A stretch of 63,843 nucleotides of DNA from Dyella sp. ASV24. GTDB lineage: Bacteria; Pseudomonadota; Gammaproteobacteria; Xanthomonadales; Rhodanobacteraceae. The notes beneath the pieces were generated by a model that saw only the letters and a list, made by a program, of their open reading frames with translations, did not search any database and had not been told where the DNA came from. The DNA lies in assembly GCF_016428905.1 (NCBI RefSeq), contig NZ_JAELTQ010000015.1, positions 1 through 63,843 of the forward strand, in the 5' to 3' direction. A program made the position numbers and the translations under genes. This document shows positions 52,974-63,101 of this stretch, piece after piece (positions within the stretch are counted from its first letter, which is position 1; each line of letters opens with the position of its first letter).

Positions 52974-55865
52974 TCAGGCCACGTTCGGTTCGCTGAACGC
53001 TTCGATCTCACCCTTGAACGCTTCCACCGGAACGCAGCTGCAGAACACGTTCTTGTCGCCGTAGACGTTGTCCACGCGTGCTACCGGCGACCAGTACTTC
53101 TGGAACTTCAGGCTGGGCAGCGGGAAGGCGGCCAATTCGCGCGTGTAGGCGTGGGTCCACTCAGAAGCCGACACCATCACAGCGGTGTGCGGGGCGTGCT
53201 TGAGCGGGTTGTCCTCGCGGTCGAGCTTGCCTTCGTCCACGGCGCGGATTTCATCGCGGATCTGGATCATGGCGTCGATGAAGCGATCCAGCTCGTTCTG
53301 CGATTCGCTTTCCGTCGGCTCGACCATCAGCGTGCCAGCGACCGGGAAGCTCAGGGTAGGGGCGTGGAAGCCAAAGTCGATAAGGCGCTTGGCCACGTCT
53401 TCCGCACCGATGCCGGTGGCGTCCTTGAGCGGGCGCAGGTCGAGGATGCACTCATGCGCCACCAGGCCGTTGCGGCCGGTGTAGAGCGTCTCGTAGTGCG
53501 GCGCCAGGCGCTTGGCGATGTAGTTGGCGTTGAGCAGGGCCACCTGGGTGGCGCGGCGCAGGCCGGAAGCGCCCATCATGGTGATGTACATCCAGCTGAT
53601 CGGCAGGATCGAGGCCGAGCCGAAGCTGGCCGCCGACACCATGCCCACGTCGCCTTCGCCGCCGAACGTGCGCGGCAGGAACGGAGCCAGGTGCGACTTC
53701 ACTGCGCAGGGGCCCACGCCCGGGCCGCCACCGCCGTGGGGGATGCAGAAGGTCTTGTGCAGGTTGAGGTGCGAGACGTCCGAACCCCACTTGCCCGGCT
53801 TGGCGACGCCGACCAGCGCATTCATGTTGGCGCCGTCGGTGTACACCTGACCGCCATGCTCATGGACGATCTCGCAGATCTTGACGATGTCTTCCTCGAA
53901 CACGCCGTGCGTGGACGGGTAGGTGATCATCAGCGCGGCGAGGCGCTCGCTGAACTTCTCGGCGGCGCGCTGGATGTCGGCCACGTCGACGTTGCCGTTC
54001 GCGTCGCACTTGGTCACCACCACCTGCATGCCGCACATCTGCGCGGAAGCCGGGTTGGTGCCGTGGGCCGATTCCGGGATCAGGCAGATGTCGCGATGGC
54101 CTTCGCCGCGCGAACGGTGGTACGCGCGAATGGCGAGCAGACCGGCGTATTCGCCCTGTGCGCCGGAGTTCGGCTGCAGGCTGACGGCGTCGTAACCGGT
54201 GCACTCCACCAGCATTGCTTCCAGCTCGTCGATGAGCTGCTTATAGCCCGTGGCCTGGTCGGCTGGGGCCAGCGGGTGAATGTTGGCGAATTCCGGCCAC
54301 GTCACCGGGATCATCTCCGCGGTGGCATTGAGCTTCATGGTGCAGCTGCCCAGCGGGATCATGGTGCGATCCATCGCCAAGTCCTTGTCGGCCAGCGAAC
54401 GCATGTAGCGCAGCAGTTCGTGCTCGCTGTGGTGCGTGTTGAACGCCGGGTGCGTCATGAACTTGCTGGTGCGGGTGAGACCGGCTGGCAGAGCGTCGTT
54501 GGTCTTCGCGTCGAGTGCATCGATGTCCGCGATGGTGGCGCCGAATACTGAGGCCAGCGTGATGACGTCGGCGCGCGTGGTGGTTTCGTCCAGGCTGATG
54601 CCGACGCTCTTGGCGTCGATCTGGCGCAGGTTGATGCCGACGGCGCGGGCCTTCGCGTGAAGGGTGGCCGCATCGACATTGACCACGTGCAACGTGTCGA
54701 AGAAATCCGGACCCATGGTGACGCCGGCATCACGCAGCGAACCAGCGAGGATCGCCGCCAGGCGATGGGTGCGGCGGGCGATGCGCACCAGGCCTTCCGG
54801 CCCGTGGTACACGGCGTACATGCTCGCCATCACGGCCAGCAGCACCTGCGCGGTACAGATGTTGGACGTGGCCTTCTCACGGCGGATGTGCTGTTCGCGC
54901 GTCTGCAGCGTGAGGCGGTAGGCCGGCTTGCCTTCGGCGTCAATGGACACGCCGATCAGGCGGCCCGGCATGGAGCGCTTGTAGCTGTCGCGGCAGGCCA
55001 TGAACGCGGCGTGCGGACCGCCGAAACCGAACGGCACACCGAAGCGCTGGGTGTTGCCGACCACGATGTCCGCGCCCCATTCACCCGGTGCGGCGATCAG
55101 GGTCAGGGCGAGCAGGTCGGTGGCCACGCAGACCACGCCATGGCGAGCATGCACGGTGTCGGCCAGCGCCTTGTAGTCGTTGATCTGACCGAAGGTGTTG
55201 GGATACTGCAGCAGCACGCCGTAGCTGTCGACGCTGGTGGCTTCGCTGTCGTCACCGATGTGCAGGTCGATGCCCATCGCTTCGGCGCGGGTCTTGAGCA
55301 CTTCCAGCGTCTGCGGGTGCACGGCGCTGGAAACGAAGAAGGTGTTGGACTTGGACTTGGCCGAGCGCTTGGCCAGGGTCATGGCTTCGGCGGCGGCGGT
55401 GCCTTCATCGAGGAGGGACGCGTTGGCGATCTCCATGCCGGTGAGGTCGGCGCACATGGTCTGGAAGTTGATCAGCGCTTCCATGCGGCCCTGCGAGATC
55501 TCCGCCTGATACGGCGTATAGGCCGTGTACCAAGCCGGGTTCTCCAGGATGTTGCGCAGGATGACGTTGGGGGTCAGCGTGCCGTAGTAGCCCTGGCCGA
55601 TAAAGCTCTTGAGCACCTGGTTCTTGTCGGCGATGGCGCGGATCTTGGCGATCGCTTTCACTTCGGTGATCGGCGACGGCAAAGCGAGCGGGGCCGGCGA
55701 CTTGATCTTGCCCGGCACGATGGCGTCGGTCATCGCTTCCAGCGAGTCGTAGCCCAGCAGCGCCAGCATGGTGGCGACTTCTGCGTCGTTGGGGCCGATG
55801 TGACGCTCGATAAAGGCGTCGTGGTGCTCGAGGTCGCGCAGGGAAGGATTGGCGTTCTGACTCAT
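52974..55865 (-). CDS. gcvP: Glycine dehydrogenase (decarboxylating), P protein
   Basis: A 963-residue fused P protein of the glycine cleavage system. It decarboxylates glycine and passes the aminomethyl group to lipoyl-GcvH. Landmarks: [17 protein letters not shown] at the start, the PLP lysine in [20 protein letters not shown], and the [10 protein letters not shown] region. Length is normal. gcvT and gcvH are not in view, so this is a separate gcvP transcription unit. The leader holds a tandem glycine riboswitch. It consumes the glycine that Tdh/Kbl can produce. Confidence 0.97.
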   Translation of the reverse strand: MSQNANPSLRDLEHHDAFIERHIGPNDAEVATMLALLGYDSLEAMTDAIVPGKIKSPAPLALPSPITEVKAIAKIRAIADKNQVLKSFIGQGYYGTLTPNVILRNILENPAWYTAYTPYQAEISQGRMEALINFQTMCADLTGMEIANASLLDEGTAAAEAMTLAKRSAKSKSNTFFVSSAVHPQTLEVLKTRAEAMGIDLHIGDDSEATSVDSYGVLLQYPNTFGQINDYKALADTVHARHGVVCVATDLLALTLIAAPGEWGADIVVGNTQRFGVPFGFGGPHAAFMACRDSYKRSMPGRLIGVSIDAEGKPAYRLTLQTREQHIRREKATSNICTAQVLLAVMASMYAVYHGPEGLVRIARRTHRLAAILAGSLRDAGVTMGPDFFDTLHVVNVDAATLHAKARAVGINLRQIDAKSVGISLDETTTRADVITLASVFGATIADIDALDAKTNDALPAGLTRTSKFMTHPAFNTHHSEHELLRYMRSLADKDLAMDRTMIPLGSCTMKLNATAEMIPVTWPEFANIHPLAPADQATGYKQLIDELEAMLVECTGYDAVSLQPNSGAQGEYAGLLAIRAYHRSRGEGHRDICLIPESAHGTNPASAQMCGMQVVVTKCDANGNVDVADIQRAAEKFSERLAALMITYPSTHGVFEEDIVKICEIVHEHGGQVYTDGANMNALVGVAKPGKWGSDVSHLNLHKTFCIPHGGGGPGVGPCAVKSHLAPFLPRTFGGEGDVGMVSAASFGSASILPISWMYITMMGASGLRRATQVALLNANYIAKRLAPHYETLYTGRNGLVAHECILDLRPLKDATGIGAEDVAKRLIDFGFHAPTLSFPVAGTLMVEPTESESQNELDRFIDAMIQIRDEIRAVDEGKLDREDNPLKHAPHTAVMVSASEWTHAYTRELAAFPLPSLKFQKYWSPVARVDNVYGDKNVFCSCVPVEAFKGEIEAFSEPNVA

Positions 55866-55907
55866 GGCAGGGGCGTCCGTAAGAAACGTGCAAGCCGCAC
55901 GCGAAGC

Positions 55908-56087
55908 GCCCCTCTGTCCTTTTGCCTGAGAGTTTGGAAGACCGGGCTCAATGGACCCAGGCTTCGTGCCCCTTCGGCGCCGGATTCAACCGGTCTCTCC
56001 AGAGTGTTGATGCGGATGATGGTATGGGGCCTGAGCGATTACGGGCGTTGCGCCTTCGGCAGCGGTTCGCACCGCTTCTCCCACCAC
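55908..56087 (-). ncRNA. Tandem glycine riboswitch
   Basis: Minus-strand leader contains two aptamers in series. The first (about 56003-56087) has GGGAGAAGCGG, GCCGAAGGCGCAA and a UCAGGCCCC closing segment. The second (about 55908-56002) has CUGGAGAGACCGG, CGCCGAAGGGGCA and the diagnostic CUCUCAGGCAAAAGGACAG end. This two-aptamer design is the classic glycine sensor and normally activates glycine cleavage genes when glycine is high. Confidence 0.93.
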
Positions 56088-56210
56088 ACGCTAAACGACG
56101 ATTATAGGGTGCCTTGGCCGCGATTGCCTCCCTGGTGGGCCATGGCTTCAGCCACGGTGTGGCCCGGGTCTCAGCCGACATAAGATGGAAGGCCCATCTG
56201 GAGTCCCATC

Positions 56211-56630
56211 ATGCCCACGCCCCCCTTCCAACTCGCCCGGATCGATCATGTGGTGTTGCGTGTAGCCGATGTGGCCGCGATGCAGCGTTTCTACTGCGAA
56301 GTGCTGGGGTGCCAGGAGGAGCGGAGGCAGGACGAGATCGGGCTGGTGCAACTTCGGGCCGGCGATTCCCTGATCGACCTGGTCGCGCTGGAGAGCAAGC
56401 TGGGTCGCCTTGGCGGGGCAGGTCCGGGCCAGGAAGGACACAACATGGACCATCTCTGCCTGCAGGTAGAGGGCTACGACGAGGCCGCCATCGTGGCCCA
56501 CCTCACGGCGCACGGGGTGCGAGTGGGCGAGATCGGCTCGCGCTACGGGGCGAAGGGCGAGGGTCCGTCCATCTACTTGTACGACCCGCAGGGCAACATG
56601 GTCGAGCTGAAGGGACCGCCGCGCGACTGA
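56211..56630 (+). CDS. VOC-superfamily (glyoxalase/dioxygenase-like) protein
   Basis: A 139-residue single-domain protein of paired beta-alpha-beta-beta-beta modules. Metal-ligand segments are RIDHVVLRVADV, MDHLCLQVEG and LYDPQGNMVELKGP with the terminal Glu, so a His/Glu metal site is likely. VOC members include glyoxalase I, fosfomycin-resistance enzymes and dioxygenases; the exact reaction is not deducible. ATG 56211 fits well and the gene is not in an obvious operon. Confidence 0.88.
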   Translation: MPTPPFQLARIDHVVLRVADVAAMQRFYCEVLGCQEERRQDEIGLVQLRAGDSLIDLVALESKLGRLGGAGPGQEGHNMDHLCLQVEGYDEAAIVAHLTAHGVRVGEIGSRYGAKGEGPSIYLYDPQGNMVELKGPPRD

Positions 56631-56808
56631 GTGACGTCGGCAGCCCAGTCCCATCCTTTTCACCTGCTGGTCGCAAAATCTTGCCTATAGTCGACGGCCG
56701 TTGGTGCCTCGTCCCTGGCGAGCCGTCGTTCGGCGTCTAGGGACAAGCGCAGTGCCTGATATCGCCCACCGTTCCACCCTCGCGTTGAATCCAGACAGGA
56801 GAACGAGC

Positions 56809-57102
56809 ATGGCGACCTACATCACGCTGACGCACCTGACCGAGCAAGGCATGCGGTCCATCAAAGACACCACCAAGCGGGCAGAGGCCCTGCAAGCGGT
56901 TGCGGGGAAATTTGGCGCCAAGATCAAAGACGTCTATTGGACGTTTGGGCAGTACGACATCGTGACCATCATTGAGGCGTCGGATGAGCAATCCGCTATA
57001 GCCTTTGGCCTGACCATCAGTGCCGCCGGGAATACGCGTTCCGAGCTGTTGCGTGCATTCACCGGAGCAGAGATGCAGGCGGTATTGAGCAAGATGGGGT
57101 AG
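56809..57102 (+). CDS. GYD-domain protein
   Basis: A 97-residue protein of the GYD family (TYITLTHLTEQGMRSIKDT; QYDIVTIIEASDEQSAIAFGL). These small ferredoxin-fold proteins resemble dimeric alpha/beta-barrel proteins; their function is poorly defined. ATG 56809 with CAGGAGAA upstream; upstream in-frame codons lack support. Confidence 0.85.
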   Translation: MATYITLTHLTEQGMRSIKDTTKRAEALQAVAGKFGAKIKDVYWTFGQYDIVTIIEASDEQSAIAFGLTISAAGNTRSELLRAFTGAEMQAVLSKMG

Positions 57103-57116
57103 CACGCGTCATCCGG

Positions 57117-57152
57117 GAGGGGCCAAACCCTTCACCGCGGGTTTGGTCCCTC
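57117..57152. terminator. Terminator between convergent GYD and napC genes
   Basis: GAGGGGCCAAACCC (57117-57130) pairs with GGGTTTGGTCCCTC (57139-57152), an almost perfect 14-bp stem with one G:T wobble. Confidence 0.7.
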
Positions 57153-57173
57153 TCGCTGGGAGCCTGCGGGCGA

Positions 57174-57773
57174 TCAGCCTTGCGGAATTCCCGTCATATC
57201 GGGCAGATGGTGCGCGATGCCTTTGTGGCAGTCGATGCAGGTCTTTTCGCCTGTGCCTAGCCAGCGCTTGTGGATTTCAGCAGCGCGCGTTGATTGCCGC
57301 GTGAGATCCATCGACGTGTAGTTGTGGCAGTTGCGGCACTCCAGCGAATCGTTTGCTTTCAAACGCGCCCATTCATGCTCGGCCAGTTCCAGGCGGTGGT
57401 CGAGGAATTTCTCGCGCGTATCGACGGTGCCGAAGAGCTTGCCCCAGACCTCTTTCGAGGCCTGCATCTTGCGCGCGATCTTGTCTGTCCACTTGTGCGG
57501 CACGTGGCAATCGGGGCAGGTCGCACGCACGCCGGAGCGATTGGTGTAGTGGATGGTCGTCTTCAATTCCTGGAAGACGTTGTCGCGCATTTCATGGCAA
57601 CCCGTGCAGAACGCTTCAGTGTTGGTCGTTTCCAGTCCCGTGTTGAACGCACCCCAGAACAGCACGCCGGCAATGAAGCCACCCAGCGTGAGGAATCCGA
57701 GGCTGTAGTGAATGCTGGGACGGCGGACCGTTCGCCATAGGGTGACGAGCCATCCCTTGAGTCGCTGCCACAT
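57174..57773 (-). CDS. napC: NapC/NirT-family tetraheme cytochrome c
   Basis: A 199-residue membrane-anchored quinol dehydrogenase. One N-terminal transmembrane helix ([20 protein letters not shown]) is followed by four CxxCH heme sites (CTGCH, CPDCH, CRNCH, CIDCH). It passes electrons from the quinol pool to NapAB. ATG 57773 lies 2 bases after the napB stop, so the genes are translationally coupled. Last gene of the nap operon. Confidence 0.95.
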   Translation of the reverse strand: MWQRLKGWLVTLWRTVRRPSIHYSLGFLTLGGFIAGVLFWGAFNTGLETTNTEAFCTGCHEMRDNVFQELKTTIHYTNRSGVRATCPDCHVPHKWTDKIARKMQASKEVWGKLFGTVDTREKFLDHRLELAEHEWARLKANDSLECRNCHNYTSMDLTRQSTRAAEIHKRWLGTGEKTCIDCHKGIAHHLPDMTGIPQG

Positions 57774-57775
57774 GG

Positions 57776-58339
57776 TCAGTTCGCCTTCTTGTCTTGTTCT
57801 TCGGACAGGATGGTGTCGATGTCCTTGAAGGTATTGGCGACGAGCGGCTTTGCGTCGGTCTGCACGACATGACACTGGTTGCAGAAGTAGCGACGCGGCG
57901 AAATGGTGGCGAGGAACTGGTCGTTACGATCCATGTAGTGGGTCACGCTGACCGGCGGTGCCTGGAACCTGTCCGCATTGGCTCGCGAGTGGCAAAGCAG
58001 GCAGCGATTGGAGTTCTTGTCGATCTGGTAGTTGTCGATCGAATGGGGAATGGTCGGCGGCTGCATCGGATAGGCGCGGTTGCGCTTTACGTCCGTGTTC
58101 TCGACGCGTGCCATCAGTGGCGGGTTGATCTCCTGGTTGACGGGCGCGCCGCGGCGGATGCCGTCAAGCTGGTCGCCGGCCGCCACGGGCTCCGTTGTGC
58201 TCGCAACAGCCGGATGGGATGCCGACTCTGTCGTAACCACCTGTGGTTCGGGTGCGGATTTTCTACCAACGGCAAAACCGATGGCGGCCGCCACCAGAAT
58301 CACCAGCGCAAGGATGAGGGTTAAAGGCTTGCTTCGCAT
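57776..58339 (-). CDS. napB: Periplasmic nitrate reductase diheme subunit NapB
   Basis: A 187-residue protein with an N-terminal signal/anchor ([20 protein letters not shown]) and two heme motifs (CLLCH, CNQCH) plus additional axial His residues. Landmarks include [24 protein letters not shown] and [11 protein letters not shown]. It receives electrons from NapC and reduces NapA. Start ATG 58339 follows GGAGATACGACA. Confidence 0.95.
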   Translation of the reverse strand: MRSKPLTLILALVILVAAAIGFAVGRKSAPEPQVVTTESASHPAVASTTEPVAAGDQLDGIRRGAPVNQEINPPLMARVENTDVKRNRAYPMQPPTIPHSIDNYQIDKNSNRCLLCHSRANADRFQAPPVSVTHYMDRNDQFLATISPRRYFCNQCHVVQTDAKPLVANTFKDIDTILSEEQDKKAN

Positions 58340-58350
58340 TGTCGTATCTC

Positions 58351-60852
58351 CTAGACCGCCACAACCTTGACCGCACACTTCTTGTAGTCAGTCTGTTTGG
58401 AGATCGGGTCGGTCGCGTCCAGCGTCACTTTGTTGATCAACTGGCCAGCGTCGAACCACGGAACGAACACAAGGCCTTGCGGTGGACGGTTACGGCCGCG
58501 CGTTTCCACACGCGAACGCATTTCGCCGCGGCGCGAGATCACTTTCACTTCGTCGCCGCGCTTGAGTCCTCGCGAGCGGGCATCGTCCGGATTCATGAAC
58601 ACCACGGCTTCCGGGAACGCGCGATAAAGCTCTGGCACACGCATGGTCATCGAGCCCGAATGCCAGTGTTCCAGTACGCGGCCCGTCGATAGCCAGAGGT
58701 CGTACTCCTTGTCGGGCATCTCCGCGGGTGGTTCGTAGGGCAGGGCCCAGATCACCGCGCGGCCATCGGGGTTGCCGTAGAACTGGAACTCCGTGCCAGC
58801 CTTCACATACGGGTCAGAGCCCTCGCGATAACGCCAACGCGTTTCCTTGCCGTCGACCACCGGCCAGCGCAGGCCGCGCGCCTTGTGGTAGTCGTCGAAG
58901 GGAGCGAGGTCATGACCATGCCCGCGGCCGAACGCGGCGTATTCCTCGAACAGCCCCTTTTGCACGTAGAAACCGAAAGCAGCGGCTTCGTCGTTGTCGT
59001 AGCCTGCTTCCATCTCCGACGTGGGAAACTTGTCGACGTTGCCGTTCTTGAACAGCACCTCGAACAGGGTCTTGCCTTTGAATTGCGGATTAGCGGCAAG
59101 GATCTCCGCTGGCCAGCATTCGTCGGTGGTGAAGCGCTTGGAGAACTCCATGAGCTGCCACAGATCCGAGCGAGCCTGTCCCGGTGCCTTCACCAGCTGA
59201 TGCCAGAACTGTGTGCGGCGCTCGGCGTTGCCATAAGCGCCTTCCTTTTCTACCCACATCGCAGCGGGAAGGATCAGGTCGGCCGATTGCGCCGTGACGG
59301 TGGGATAGGCATCCGAGACAACGACAAAGTTGCGTGGATCGCGATACCCCAGATACGTCTCCTGCATCAGGTTCGCGCCGGCCTGCACGTTGTTATTGCA
59401 CAGCACCCAGTAAGCGTTGATCTTGCCGTCGCGCAGCATGCGATTCTGCTGCACGGCATGGTACCCAGGCTTGGGCTGGATGATGCCGTGCGGGATCTTC
59501 CAGATTTCTTCAGCGTGTTTGCGATGTTCCGGATTGGTCACCACCATGTCGGCGGGCAGGCGATGACTGAATACACCCACCTCTCGCGCAGTGCCGCAGG
59601 CGGAGGGTTGTCCCGTCAGTGAAAATGGGCTGTTGCCCGGCGTGGAAATCTTGCCGGTGAGCAGGTGCAGGTTGTAGACCATGTTGTTGGCCCACACGCC
59701 ACGCGTGTGCTGGTTGAAGCCCATGGTCCAGAACGACACGACTTTGGTGTTCGGGTCGGCGTAAAGCTCGGCGACTTTCTCCAGCCAGCCTTTTTCCACG
59801 CCGGTCATCTCGACCGCTTTTTTCAGGGTGTACGGCTTGACGAATGCGGCGAATTGCTCGAAGTCGATGGGTTCGCTCGCAGTCGGGTCCTTGGCGTTTT
59901 TGGCTTTTTCTTCCAGCGGATTATCTGGACGCAGGCCATAGCCGATGTCGGTGACGCCGCGCTTGAACGTGGTGTGCTTGTTGACGAAATCCTTGTTGAC
60001 CCGCCCAGTCTGGATGATGTGATTGGCGATGTAGTTCAGGATCACCAGGTCCGTCTGTGGCGTAAATACAATGGGGATGTCCGCCAACTCGAAGCTGCGA
60101 TGCTCGAACGTCGACAGTACAGCCACTTTCACGTTGGGATTGGACAGGCGGCGATCGGTAACGCGCGTCCACAGGATCGGATGCATCTCCGCCATGTTCG
60201 AGCCCCACAGCACAAAGGCATCGGTGGCTTCGATGTCGTCGTAGCATCCCATGGGTTCGTCCATGCCAAAGGAGCGCATGAAGCCCATCACCGCCGAGGC
60301 CATGCAATGGCGTGCGTTCGGGTCGAGTGTGTTGCTGCGGAAGCCACCCTTGAGCAGTTTGTTGGCGGCGTAGCCCTCCCACACCGTCCACTGGCCGGAG
60401 CCAAACATACCGACGTACTCGGGGCCTTTTTCCTTTAGCACGCGTTTGAACTGCGCAGCCATCACGTCGAAGGCCTCGTCCCACGAGACTTCGGTGAAGG
60501 TGCCGTCTTTTGCGTAGACGCCGTCCTTCTTGCGTAGCAGTGGCGCGGTAAGGCGATCCGCGCCATACATGATCTTGGAAAGGAAGTAGCCCTTCACGCA
60601 GTTGATGCCGCGATTGACCTCGGCGAGCTGATCGCCATGCGTGGCCACCACGCGACCGTCCTTTACCGCCACGTTCACGCCACAGCCGGTGCCACAGAAG
60701 CGGCAGGGGGCCTTGCTCCATTTGAGCTGGGTCATGTCCCCCTCAAGCAGCACATTAGTGGCGCTTGCGGGTAGGGCCAGTCCGGCCACGTTCGCGGCCA
60801 CCGCAACAGCCGAGTTGCGGATGAATTCCCGTCGCGTGAGGGTCATGGTCAT
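58351..60852 (-). CDS. napA: Periplasmic nitrate reductase catalytic subunit NapA
   Basis: An 833-residue molybdopterin enzyme reducing nitrate to nitrite. Twin-arginine signal [10 protein letters not shown]; [4Fe-4S] cysteines [10 protein letters not shown]...INCVKG; the Mo-ligating Cys in [12 protein letters not shown]; and the dicluster motif [17 protein letters not shown] 60852 ([10 protein letters not shown]) has AAGGAA upstream; its start overlaps the napD stop. Requires molybdenum cofactor, matching moeA nearby. Confidence 0.97.
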   Translation of the reverse strand: MTMTLTRREFIRNSAVAVAANVAGLALPASATNVLLEGDMTQLKWSKAPCRFCGTGCGVNVAVKDGRVVATHGDQLAEVNRGINCVKGYFLSKIMYGADRLTAPLLRKKDGVYAKDGTFTEVSWDEAFDVMAAQFKRVLKEKGPEYVGMFGSGQWTVWEGYAANKLLKGGFRSNTLDPNARHCMASAVMGFMRSFGMDEPMGCYDDIEATDAFVLWGSNMAEMHPILWTRVTDRRLSNPNVKVAVLSTFEHRSFELADIPIVFTPQTDLVILNYIANHIIQTGRVNKDFVNKHTTFKRGVTDIGYGLRPDNPLEEKAKNAKDPTASEPIDFEQFAAFVKPYTLKKAVEMTGVEKGWLEKVAELYADPNTKVVSFWTMGFNQHTRGVWANNMVYNLHLLTGKISTPGNSPFSLTGQPSACGTAREVGVFSHRLPADMVVTNPEHRKHAEEIWKIPHGIIQPKPGYHAVQQNRMLRDGKINAYWVLCNNNVQAGANLMQETYLGYRDPRNFVVVSDAYPTVTAQSADLILPAAMWVEKEGAYGNAERRTQFWHQLVKAPGQARSDLWQLMEFSKRFTTDECWPAEILAANPQFKGKTLFEVLFKNGNVDKFPTSEMEAGYDNDEAAAFGFYVQKGLFEEYAAFGRGHGHDLAPFDDYHKARGLRWPVVDGKETRWRYREGSDPYVKAGTEFQFYGNPDGRAVIWALPYEPPAEMPDKEYDLWLSTGRVLEHWHSGSMTMRVPELYRAFPEAVVFMNPDDARSRGLKRGDEVKVISRRGEMRSRVETRGRNRPPQGLVFVPWFDAGQLINKVTLDATDPISKQTDYKKCAVKVVAV

Positions 60853-61145
60853 GGGGCGGTTCCTTGGGACGTTGTAGCGATTTGCACCACGTCGTCCATG
60901 ACGGCGCGGGGTTCGACATGGTGGTAGATCAGCGATACGTTGATGACGCCAGGCAGGGCTTCCAGGGCGTCGATGTGGTCCATCACGGCGCGTTGGCTGG
61001 CGGTTTCGCACACCATGACGCAGCGGCACTCGCCCTGCACGGCGATGTCCAGCGCGGCGTGAAGATCGACGAAGGCCTTCAGCGTGTTTGTTGCGTCAGG
61101 GCGATGCAGCACTACCAGACTCGAGATGTGGTATTCGTCCTTCAT
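60849..61145 (-). CDS. napD: NapD chaperone for NapA maturation
   Basis: A 98-residue cytosolic protein ([30 protein letters not shown]) that binds the NapA Tat signal until cofactor insertion is complete. ATG 61145 has AAGGGGAA upstream; stop overlaps the napA start by 4 bases. An upstream ATG at 61181 is less well placed. Confidence 0.93.
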   Translation of the reverse strand: MKDEYHISSLVVLHRPDATNTLKAFVDLHAALDIAVQGECRCVMVCETASQRAVMDHIDALEALPGVINVSLIYHHVEPRAVMDDVVQIATTSQGTAP

Positions 61146-61173
61146 GGCGTTCCCCTTGGGGGAGGCATGGACG

Positions 61174-61332
61174 TCAGACATGGGGCGGCCCACTCACGAA
61201 CATCTGCCAGAACCACACGGTGAAGCCAAAGGCAGCGATGAACATGACGGACAGCACGGGAAACAGCACGAGCAGCAACAGGAAAGCGGTGCGTTCCTGC
61301 TTGCGCGTGCTTATGTTGGTTGACGGTTCCAC
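61174..61332 (-). CDS. napE: NapE small membrane protein
   Basis: A 52-residue protein from GTG 61332, preceded by GAGGAGG at ideal spacing. Sequence VEPSTNISTRKQERTAFLLL then a single transmembrane stretch with LFPVLSVMFIAAFGFTVWFWQ and final SGPPHV, the pattern of NapE (FPVL...GFxVW...GPP). First gene of napEDABC. It falls below usual size cut-offs and starts with GTG, so it is easily missed. Role in nitrate reduction is poorly defined. Confidence 0.85.
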   Translation of the reverse strand: MEPSTNISTRKQERTAFLLLLVLFPVLSVMFIAAFGFTVWFWQMFVSGPPHV

Positions 61333-61403
61333 GCGCACCTCCTCTCAGCAGGACGGTTCTACCCACAGCTGCGCTTAAACTAGAACGACGTTTCCCGTAG
61401 GTT

Positions 61404-61419
61404 GCTGACCTGGATCAGC
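61404..61419. promoter_or_regulatory. FNR/CRP-type site upstream of the nap operon
   Basis: GCTGACCTGGATCAGC contains TGA-N6-TCA, the core of CRP/FNR-family sites, about 72 bases upstream of napE. Oxygen- or redox-responsive control of nap would be expected. The flanks deviate from the FNR consensus (TTGAT-N4-ATCAA), so this is tentative. Confidence 0.4.
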
Positions 61420-61555
61420 CAGACCATCGATGTTGGCGATGGCTTACAAAGCATGCTTGGATGCGAACAACGCGAGTTTACGCACCCCCGATTTCGGGCG
61501 CGGTCAAAACGATGTGAATTCCTGAAACAATTAAAACAACTTTAGGGAGTAGTGC

Positions 61556-62092
61556 ATGGCAACGAGGCTATCGGCTAAGTATTTTTTCGGAAGCTTGATG
61601 CTTGCTGCATGTCTGGTATTCACGGCAAACGCCGCGGACGCACCCGCGATGACGGCGGCGACCGGTGTGAAAGTATTGGTAGATGGGAAGCCTCCGTTGA
61701 ACCTGGATGCCAGTGCCCTGGCCGCCATGCCACACGAGGATCTGACTGCGTCGGCTCATGACGAGCCCGCTAGCCAATGGCGTGGCGTGAAGCTGGAGGA
61801 CGTCTTGGCTAAGGCCGGTGTGTCATTGGACAAGCCGTTACGCGGCAAGGCACTGGCTTCTTTTGTGCGAGTCACCGCAGCGGATCAGTATCAAGTGGTG
61901 TTCGGGCTTTCCGATCTCGATCCGACCTTGGGGCATACGCAGGTCTTGCTGGTGGACACCCGCGATGGCAAGGCGCTGGACAAGGATGGACCGTTCCGCC
62001 TGCTTGTTCCTGGCGACAAGCGGCCCACGCGCTGGGTGCGCAATGTCACGACAATCGAAGTGGTGGACGGTGGTACAACCAGCCGCCCATGA
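61556..62092 (+). CDS. Exported SUOX-like (oxidoreductase molybdopterin-binding fold) protein
   Basis: A 178-residue protein with a signal peptide ending TANA-A. The mature part (WRGVKLEDVLAKAGVSL, FVRVTAADQYQVVFGLSDLD, GPFRLLVPGDKRPTRWVRNV) is the sulfite-oxidase-type molybdopterin domain in compact form. No Cys is present at the usual Mo-ligand position, so it may not bind cofactor. It is divergent from the nap operon and converges with fdhD with only 5 bases between. ATG 61556 follows TAGGGAG. Confidence 0.75.
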   Translation: MATRLSAKYFFGSLMLAACLVFTANAADAPAMTAATGVKVLVDGKPPLNLDASALAAMPHEDLTASAHDEPASQWRGVKLEDVLAKAGVSLDKPLRGKALASFVRVTAADQYQVVFGLSDLDPTLGHTQVLLVDTRDGKALDKDGPFRLLVPGDKRPTRWVRNVTTIEVVDGGTTSRP

Positions 62093-62097
62093 GTGCC

Positions 62098-63003
62098 CTA
62101 GGCAGCGGCTGAAGGTAGCAGTCGCTCGGGATGCGTATAGACGTTATGGCTACCGGGGCGTGCAAAGCCGACCAGTGTGACGCCTGCGCTGCGGGCAAGC
62201 TCCACGGCCAGAGCGGTTGGCGCGGAAATGGCGACGAGCATGCTGATGCCTGCGCTCGCGGCCTTGGTCACCATCTCATAGCTCGCCCGGCTGGTGACCA
62301 AGGCAAAGCCGGACTCTAGGTCGACGCTGGCGAGCTGGATGGCGCCGATCAGCTTGTCCAGCGCGTTATGGCGGCCAACGTCTTCGCGGACATGAAGAAT
62401 CCGGCCTGAGGCATCCGCCCAGGCCGCCGCGTGTACGGCACCGGTAGCGAGGTTCATCGGCTGACGTGCCTTGAGTTCGCGCAATGCCAGTTCCAGCGCA
62501 TCACGGGATACCGTGGGGCCGTTGCCCACCGCACCATCGTGGCGCACGGCGTTCTCCAGGTCGCGCGTGCCGCAGATCCCGCAGCCGCTGCGGCCCGGCA
62601 ATAGGCGTTCCCGTTCCTTGTCCAGGTGAGCGCCCGGTGCGTTGTCGGTGACCCGCATGGCCAGTTCGATGCCTTCGAGCAGGGCATGCACGTCCAACTG
62701 CAGCAACTGCGAGGTATCGGTGATCAGGCGCTCGGTCAGCGAGAAACCCAGGGCAAAGTCATCCAGGTCGTGGGGCGAGGCCATCATCACGGCGAAGGTC
62801 GCACCGTTGTAGACCATCGCAATGGGGACCTCCTCGGCGATCAGGTCTTCCTCGTGCGATGACACACCATTCCGCCAACGGTCTACGGTGCGGACGGCAA
62901 CGCCCGGAGATGTCTCTTCGCGCTCGGGCACGGGCGGGTCTCCTGCGGTGGCAAATGGTCGCGTAGTGGCCTGGCTCGGACAGGCCCGGTCGACGCCGCT
63001 CAT
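62098..63003 (-). CDS. fdhD: Formate dehydrogenase accessory sulfurtransferase FdhD
   Basis: About 301 residues from ATG 63003. FdhD moves sulfur from IscS to the Mo cofactor of formate dehydrogenases. Landmarks: EVPIAMVYNGATFAVMMASPHDLDDFALGF, the sulfur-carrying GCGICGTRDLE (CxxC), TGAVHAAAW, and EDVGRHNALDKLIG. A longer open frame reaches 63348 but overlaps divergent moeA and is not supported. No formate dehydrogenase is in the window. Confidence 0.9.
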   Translation of the reverse strand: MSGVDRACPSQATTRPFATAGDPPVPEREETSPGVAVRTVDRWRNGVSSHEEDLIAEEVPIAMVYNGATFAVMMASPHDLDDFALGFSLTERLITDTSQLLQLDVHALLEGIELAMRVTDNAPGAHLDKERERLLPGRSGCGICGTRDLENAVRHDGAVGNGPTVSRDALELALRELKARQPMNLATGAVHAAAWADASGRILHVREDVGRHNALDKLIGAIQLASVDLESGFALVTSRASYEMVTKAASAGISMLVAISAPTALAVELARSAGVTLVGFARPGSHNVYTHPERLLPSAAA

Positions 63004-63101
63004 CGTATCAATGTAGGTTGGCACCTTGCATACCGCTGCCCTCACGCAGAGCATGTCGGGACGGGCCGCCTCCCGCGCCACGACACAGGCCACGACTCCG
63101 G

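Noticed and set aside
52446-54551. Long plus-strand frame over the membrane protein gene and gcvP
   Set aside because: It crosses a strong bidirectional terminator and lies antisense to gcvP.
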